Source of the DNA: Clostridiales bacterium
GTDB taxonomy: Bacteria; Bacillota; Clostridia; Oscillospirales; Oscillospiraceae
Assembly: GCA_009774055.1 (NCBI GenBank)
Contig: VSNB01000121.1
Coordinates: 1-9,338 of the forward strand
Reading direction: 5' to 3'
DNA length: 9,338 bases
Shown here: positions 5,490 through 9,338 of the stretch, piece by piece
Layout of the letters: each line of letters begins with the position of its first letter
Position numbering within the stretch: the stretch's first letter is position 1
Made by a program: the position numbers and the translations under genes
The notes under the pieces: generated by a model
What the model saw: the letters and a program-made list of their open reading frames with translations, nothing else
The model's database searches: none
What the model was told of the DNA's origin: nothing

Positions 5490-6194
5490 ATGGAGAACAA
5501 AAGCGGATGCCTGGTGTGCGGAAAGCCGCTGGAATACTATGACACGGAGCGGGAAATGACCTGCTCCATCTGCGGGGGGCGGTTTCCCAGCGCCGCCGGC
5601 TGCGTCGACGGGCACTATATATGCGACCGCTGCCACGCAAGGCGGGGCGTGGAAACCATCATGTCCTACTGCCGGAAGAGCGATTCGAAAAATCCCATCG
5701 CTATGGTGCAGGAAATGATGGACGACCCCTTCATATACATGCACGGCAACGAGCACCACATCATGGTGGGCGCGGCCCTCATCGCCGCGTACCATAACGC
5801 GGGCGGCGAGGTGGACCTGGAGGCGGCGCTGAAGGAGATGGAGGCGCGGGGCGGAAAGTACCCGGGCGGCTCCTGCGGCTTCTGGGGCTGCTGCGGGGCG
5901 GCGGTCAGCGTGGGGATGTTCTGGAGCATCGTGACGGGGACGACGCCGCTTTCGGGCAAGACCTGGGGGCTGGCGAATCAGGCCACCGCCGCCGCTTTGC
6001 AGGAGATCGGGGCGCTGGGCGGCCCCAGGTGCTGCAAAAGGAATTCCTTTACGGCCATCCGCGCCGGCGCGGCCTTCGTTAAAGAGCATTTGGGCGTGGA
6101 GATGGAGCTGCCTGAGGAGATTGTGTGCCATTACTACGGGAACAACCGTCAGTGTATCCGGGAAAAGTGCCCCTATTACAGGAAGCCGGAATAA
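5490..6194 (+). CDS. DUF5714-domain cysteine-rich protein
   Basis: A soluble 234-residue protein of unknown function found in clostridia and some other anaerobes. The N-terminal third has cysteine pairs typical of metal binding (C7/C10, C25/C28, C45/C48). The conserved core has HGNEHH (85-90), GSCGFWGCCGA (127-137) and GGPRCCKRNS (178-187), and a C-terminal pair QCIREKCPYY closes it. In all I count 16 cysteines, which suggests zinc or an iron-sulfur cluster, not tested. Relatives may be fused to methyltransferase domains; none is present here. A strong AAGGGGGG site lies just before the ATG, which begins 24 bases after the pheS stop. Its place between pheS and pheT implies co-expression with the synthetase under T-box control. 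A role in tRNA or amino-acid sensing is only a guess from position. Confidence 0.85.
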   Translation: MENKSGCLVCGKPLEYYDTEREMTCSICGGRFPSAAGCVDGHYICDRCHARRGVETIMSYCRKSDSKNPIAMVQEMMDDPFIYMHGNEHHIMVGAALIAAYHNAGGEVDLEAALKEMEARGGKYPGGSCGFWGCCGAAVSVGMFWSIVTGTTPLSGKTWGLANQATAAALQEIGALGGPRCCKRNSFTAIRAGAAFVKEHLGVEMELPEEIVCHYYGNNRQCIREKCPYYRKPE

Positions 6195-6259
6195 GGAAGG
6201 CGCTCTCTCAGCTGCGTTGGCTATATCAGAAATTTTGATTGAGCAGGAGTAAAACCAAT

Positions 6260-8950
6260 ATGAAATTAAGCAGAAAATGGCTCAGCGAGTTTGTTGCCGT
6301 TGACGCCAATGATAAAAAATTTGCCGAGGCCATGACCCTCTCCGGCTCCAAGGTGGAGATCACGGAGGATCTGGGGGCGGAGATTCAGAACGTGGCGGCG
6401 GGCCGCATCGTGAAGATGGAGCGCCACCCCGACAGCGACCATATGTGGATCTGCCAGCTGGACGTGGGCAGGGAGGAGCCCGTCCAGATCGTCACCGGGG
6501 CCTGGAACATCCACGAGGGGGATATGGTGCCTGTGGCCCTCCACAAGTCTACCCTCCCCGGCGGGAAGAAGATCGAAAAGGGCAAGCTCCGGGGCGTGCT
6601 CTCCAACGGCATGCTCTGTTCCCTCAGCGAGCTGGGCCTGGACGAGCGGGATTTCCCCTACGCCGCCATTACCGCCGCCGCCCTGCTGAACGACTACAAA
6701 CCCATTGACCCGGAGAAGCCCTCCATCCCGGCGGACATTCAGCCCGGGCACAAAATCTTCGGGCCGGTGATAGCGGCGAAGGTCCTGGAGTGTATGCCCT
6801 TGGGTGACGGCGGCTACCACACCTGCATGGACGTGGGAGAGGCTACGGTCTGCCCGGACATCCGCTGTGATAACGTCCATGTGGGCGACTTGGTGGCTTA
6901 CAATGAAAAAACCGACACCATCTGCACCCTGGCGGACCTTCACGCAGAGCAGCGGGAGTTCCCCCACTGTATCTCCGACGGCATCTTTGTCCTCCGGGAG
7001 GAGGGCGTGAAACCCGGCGACGACATCCGGCCCATCATCAACGCCGATGACCACGTGGTGGAGTTCGAGATCACCCCCAACCGGCCTGACTGCCTGTCCG
7101 TCATCGGCCTGGCTCGGGAGGCGTCCGCCACCTTCGGCGCGCCCCTGCGGCTCCATGAGCCCGTGGTCAAGGGCGGCGGCGAAGGGAACCTGATGGAACT
7201 GCTGGACGTGGAAACCCCGGACGGGCTGCTGTGTCCCCGGTATACCGCCCGGATGGTCCGCAATGTAAAGATCGCCCCCTCCCCCAAGTGGATGCGGGAG
7301 CGGCTGCGGAGCATGGGCGTGCGGCCCATCAACAACATCGTGGACATCACCAACTACGTCATGCTGGAGTACGGCCAGCCCATGCACGCCTTCGACTACC
7401 GCTACGTCAAGGGCGGGAAGATCATTGTCCGCCGGGCGGAGGACGGCGAGGAGCTGACCACCCTGGACGGCAATGTCCGGAAGCTGACGGAGAACATGCT
7501 GGTCATCGCCGACGATACCCGGGCCGTGGGCCTGGCGGGCATCATGGGCGGCGAGAACAGCGAGATCGCAGCCGACACGGTGGACGTAGTCTTCGAGTCC
7601 GCCAATTTCGACGGCACCTGCATCCGCAAGACCGCCCTGGCCCTGGGGATGCGCACCGAGGCGTCCGCCAAGTTCGAGAAGGGCCTGGATCCCCTGAACA
7701 CCCTGCCCGCCGTCAACCGGGCCTGTGAGCTGGTGGAGCTGCTGGGAGCCGGCGAGGTGGTGGACGGTGTGATCGACATCCTCAACTACGTCCCCCAGCC
7801 CACGGTCCTCCAGCTGCGGCCCCAGCGGATCAACGCCCTGCTGGGAGCCGGCGTACCGGCCGGCCAGATGCAGGAGATCCTCCGGTCCCTGGGCTTCGGC
7901 GTGGAGGGCGAAACCATCACCGTGCCTTCCTGGCGCGGCGACGTGCGCCACCTGGCGGACCTGGCGGAGGAGGTGGCCCGGTTCTACGGCTACAACAACC
8001 TTCCCGCCACCCTTCAGCGGGGGGAGACGACCCAGGGCGGCTACAGCCCCGTCCAGCAGGCGGAGCGGCGGCTGGGCGCGGTGTGCCGCGCCTGCGGGTA
8101 TGACGAGATCATCACCTACTCCTTCATCTCCCCCTCCTGCTATGACAAGATCGGCTGGGCTCCCGACGAGCCTTTGCGGACGTCCTTCAGGATCCTCAAC
8201 CCCCTGGGGGAGGACACCTCCATCATGCGCACCACCACCCTGCCCTCCATGCTGGACATTCTGGCCCGGAACTACAGCTACCGCAACAAGAACGCCCGGC
8301 TGTACGAGATCGGGCGGGTCTACCTCCCCGGCGGGCCGGACGGGCTGGCCAATGAGCCCAAGATGCTGACCCTGGGCGCCTACGGCGAGGGATACGGCTT
8401 CTTCACCATGAAGGGCGCGGCGGAGGCGCTGCTGCGGGAGCTGAGGGTTGAGAACGTGCGCTTCCTGGCCTGCGGCGACGACCCCTCCTATCATCCGGGC
8501 CGGTGCGCCGGCGTGTACGCGGGGGAGAAGCTGCTGGGCGTCATGGGCCAGATTCACCCCGCCGTGGCGGCCAACTACGGCGTGGACTGCGAGCTCTACT
8601 GCGCGGAGCTGAGCTTCGACGCGCTGCTGGATGCCCAGGGCCCCGGCGCGGAGTACGTCCCCCTGCCCCGGTTCCCGGCGGTGAGCCGGGATATCGCGGT
8701 GGTGTGCAAAGAGGAAGTCACCGTGGGCGCGCTGGAGGACTGCATCCGCCGGGCCGGCGGGAAGCTGCTGCGGGAGATCGCCCTCTTCGACATCTACCGG
8801 GGCCAGGGCGTGGCCGAGGGCAGCAAGAGCATAGCCTTCAGCCTGACCCTCCGCTCCGACGAGCGCAGCATCACCGCCGCCGAGGCGGACGAGGAGCTCC
8901 AGGACGTCCTCGCTGCCCTGGAGAAGGAACTTGGCGCGGTACTGCGGTAA
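6260..8950 (+). CDS. pheT: phenylalanyl-tRNA synthetase beta subunit with duplicated tRNA-binding module
   Basis: Large subunit of the tRNA-Phe charging enzyme, giving editing and tRNA recognition. I start at the ATG of MKLSRKWLSEF, preceded by AGGAG ten bases upstream; an in-frame TTG at 6239 has no such site. Domains: EMAP/OB tRNA-binding module (about 40-135), a second diverged copy (about 136-237), B3/B4 editing region (about 273-480, with MHAFDY and GIMGGENSEI), B5 (about 510-580), the catalytic-like B6/B7 core (FRILNPLGEDTSIMRTT, 643-659) and the FDX-ACB anticodon-binding domain (about 803-896, FPAVSRDIAVV). Length is 896 against the usual near 800; the excess equals the second module. 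It begins 65 bp after the DUF5714 stop. A hairpin of a repeat element follows the stop by 18 bp, without a T-run. Identity is certain; the duplication is read directly from the protein. Confidence 0.97.
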   Translation: MKLSRKWLSEFVAVDANDKKFAEAMTLSGSKVEITEDLGAEIQNVAAGRIVKMERHPDSDHMWICQLDVGREEPVQIVTGAWNIHEGDMVPVALHKSTLPGGKKIEKGKLRGVLSNGMLCSLSELGLDERDFPYAAITAAALLNDYKPIDPEKPSIPADIQPGHKIFGPVIAAKVLECMPLGDGGYHTCMDVGEATVCPDIRCDNVHVGDLVAYNEKTDTICTLADLHAEQREFPHCISDGIFVLREEGVKPGDDIRPIINADDHVVEFEITPNRPDCLSVIGLAREASATFGAPLRLHEPVVKGGGEGNLMELLDVETPDGLLCPRYTARMVRNVKIAPSPKWMRERLRSMGVRPINNIVDITNYVMLEYGQPMHAFDYRYVKGGKIIVRRAEDGEELTTLDGNVRKLTENMLVIADDTRAVGLAGIMGGENSEIAADTVDVVFESANFDGTCIRKTALALGMRTEASAKFEKGLDPLNTLPAVNRACELVELLGAGEVVDGVIDILNYVPQPTVLQLRPQRINALLGAGVPAGQMQEILRSLGFGVEGETITVPSWRGDVRHLADLAEEVARFYGYNNLPATLQRGETTQGGYSPVQQAERRLGAVCRACGYDEIITYSFISPSCYDKIGWAPDEPLRTSFRILNPLGEDTSIMRTTTLPSMLDILARNYSYRNKNARLYEIGRVYLPGGPDGLANEPKMLTLGAYGEGYGFFTMKGAAEALLRELRVENVRFLACGDDPSYHPGRCAGVYAGEKLLGVMGQIHPAVAANYGVDCELYCAELSFDALLDAQGPGAEYVPLPRFPAVSRDIAVVCKEEVTVGALEDCIRRAGGKLLREIALFDIYRGQGVAEGSKSIAFSLTLRSDERSITAAEADEELQDVLAALEKELGAVLR

Positions 8951-8968
8951 GATTTCCATATCACAATC

Positions 8969-9096
8969 ATATATATTTCCGAGCTTAAAGCTCGGAAATA
9001 TATATATGATGCAAGCCGTTTTGCTCGCCGCAGTAAACAGCGGCAACCGCAAAACATGGCAAATATTACTTCCGACCTTTCGGTTCGGAAGTAATA
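8969..9096 (-). repeat. three-hairpin repeat element, copy B (inverted)
   Basis: This is the reverse-complement copy of the element at 794-918. On the plus strand it begins with a perfect palindrome with 18-bp arms (8969-8986 and 8988-9005) ending in alternating AT. It continues with the GTTTTGC-type stem and ends with the arms 9064-9075 and 9085-9096. In the orientation of copy A, hairpin 1 here closes with CC-GAAA-GG, a GNRA tetraloop that one base change weakens in copy A; hairpin 2 has one mismatch (T-T) where copy A pairs. It sits 18 bp after pheT and may mark or help end the operon, although no T-run follows. Confidence 0.85.
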
Positions 9097-9338
9097 GCAA
9101 GGGCCCTCCGCAGGGGTTCACGCCGAAGGCGTGAATAAATTTTAATCACTTTTTCGGCGGCGTGTACGTCGGAAAAGTACTTTGCGGGCCGAACTCGGCC
9201 CGGTCCCCTTTCTCAAAAAAAGAGGCGGAGCATCTTTTTTGACACGCAGAAGGGCCCAACCGGCGGCGCCCGCGGGGCCGGGGTGGTGGGTGTTGGGGAA
9301 TATTGGGGCCCAAAGAAAAAAGGGGACGACCCGGCGGG
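9097..9338. other. gene-free right edge with hairpins
   Basis: No supported gene. A perfect hairpin TTCACGCC/GGCGTGAA around GAA lies at 9117-9135. A wobble-containing 12-bp stem pairs 9149-9160 with 9168-9179. A stem of AAAAAAAGAG and GC with loop GGA, one mismatch and a T-run follows at 9215-9240 and could act as a terminator on either strand. From about 9240 the sequence turns into G-rich, C-rich and A-rich short runs without coding character. Confidence 0.5.
9215..9240. terminator. A-tract/T-tract hairpin, possible bidirectional terminator
   Basis: A-run and GAGGC (9215-9226) pair with GCATC and a T-run (9230-9240) around the loop GGA, with one G-A mismatch at 9224/9232. The T-run on the plus strand and the matching A-run allow terminator function either way; the GC part is short, so strength is doubtful. 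Confidence 0.35.

Noticed and set aside
4323..6131. 602-residue open frame on the minus strand opposite pheS and the DUF5714 gene
   Set aside because: It is an antisense shadow crossing two real genes and a hairpin-rich leader, with no ribosome binding site or family motif.
6266..9121. 951-residue open frame on the minus strand opposite pheT
   Set aside because: It is the antisense shadow of a certain pheT gene, caused by GC-rich codon bias; its translation has low-complexity G, H, V and Q runs and no recognisable domain.
9001..9134. Short plus-strand frame downstream of pheT
   Set aside because: It reads through the repeat element, copy B, and has no support as a gene.

Overview
The window looks like chromosomal DNA from a GC-rich, low-oxygen Firmicute of the Oscillospiraceae kind (Flavonifractor, Lawsonibacter or Intestinimonas relatives). 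This placement is inferred from a T-box leader, strong Shine-Dalgarno sites, GC-rich coding DNA, a DUF5714 protein and fragments typical of clostridial integrative elements. I could not test it by search.

Layout. Positions 1-960 hold a less GC-rich GNAT acetyltransferase (minus strand) with its promoter, and a 125-bp element made of three hairpins. Positions 962-2143 are a gene graveyard: the first third of a Gfo/Idh/MocA oxidoreductase, an internal piece of an ICE-type ParB, and an IS5/IS427-group insertion sequence that has lost its right end. The IS remnant runs into the 3' end of a minus-strand PlsC-like acyltransferase (2125-3426) and supplies its stop codon. Positions 3480-3587 carry divergent promoters for the acyltransferase and for the phenylalanyl-tRNA synthetase operon.

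The operon begins with a T-box leader (about 3587-3825; the UGGU bases fit tRNA-Phe, and TTC is the likely specifier). It continues with pheS (4440-5465), a cysteine-rich DUF5714 gene (5490-6194) and pheT (6260-8950). If the T-box controls all three genes, the unknown DUF5714 protein is made when tRNA-Phe is uncharged. Two things are unusual. First, 614 nt of non-coding DNA separate the T-box terminator from pheS, filled with perfect short hairpins and a probable folded RNA of about 210 nt. Second, PheT is about 100 residues longer than usual because its N-terminal tRNA-binding (EMAP/OB) module has been duplicated in tandem and has diverged.

After pheT comes a second, inverted copy of the 125-bp element, then gene-free DNA with more hairpins up to the window end. 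Many of the short hairpins in the window share one loop rule: a triloop closed by C-G that reads GNA on one strand and TNC on the other.
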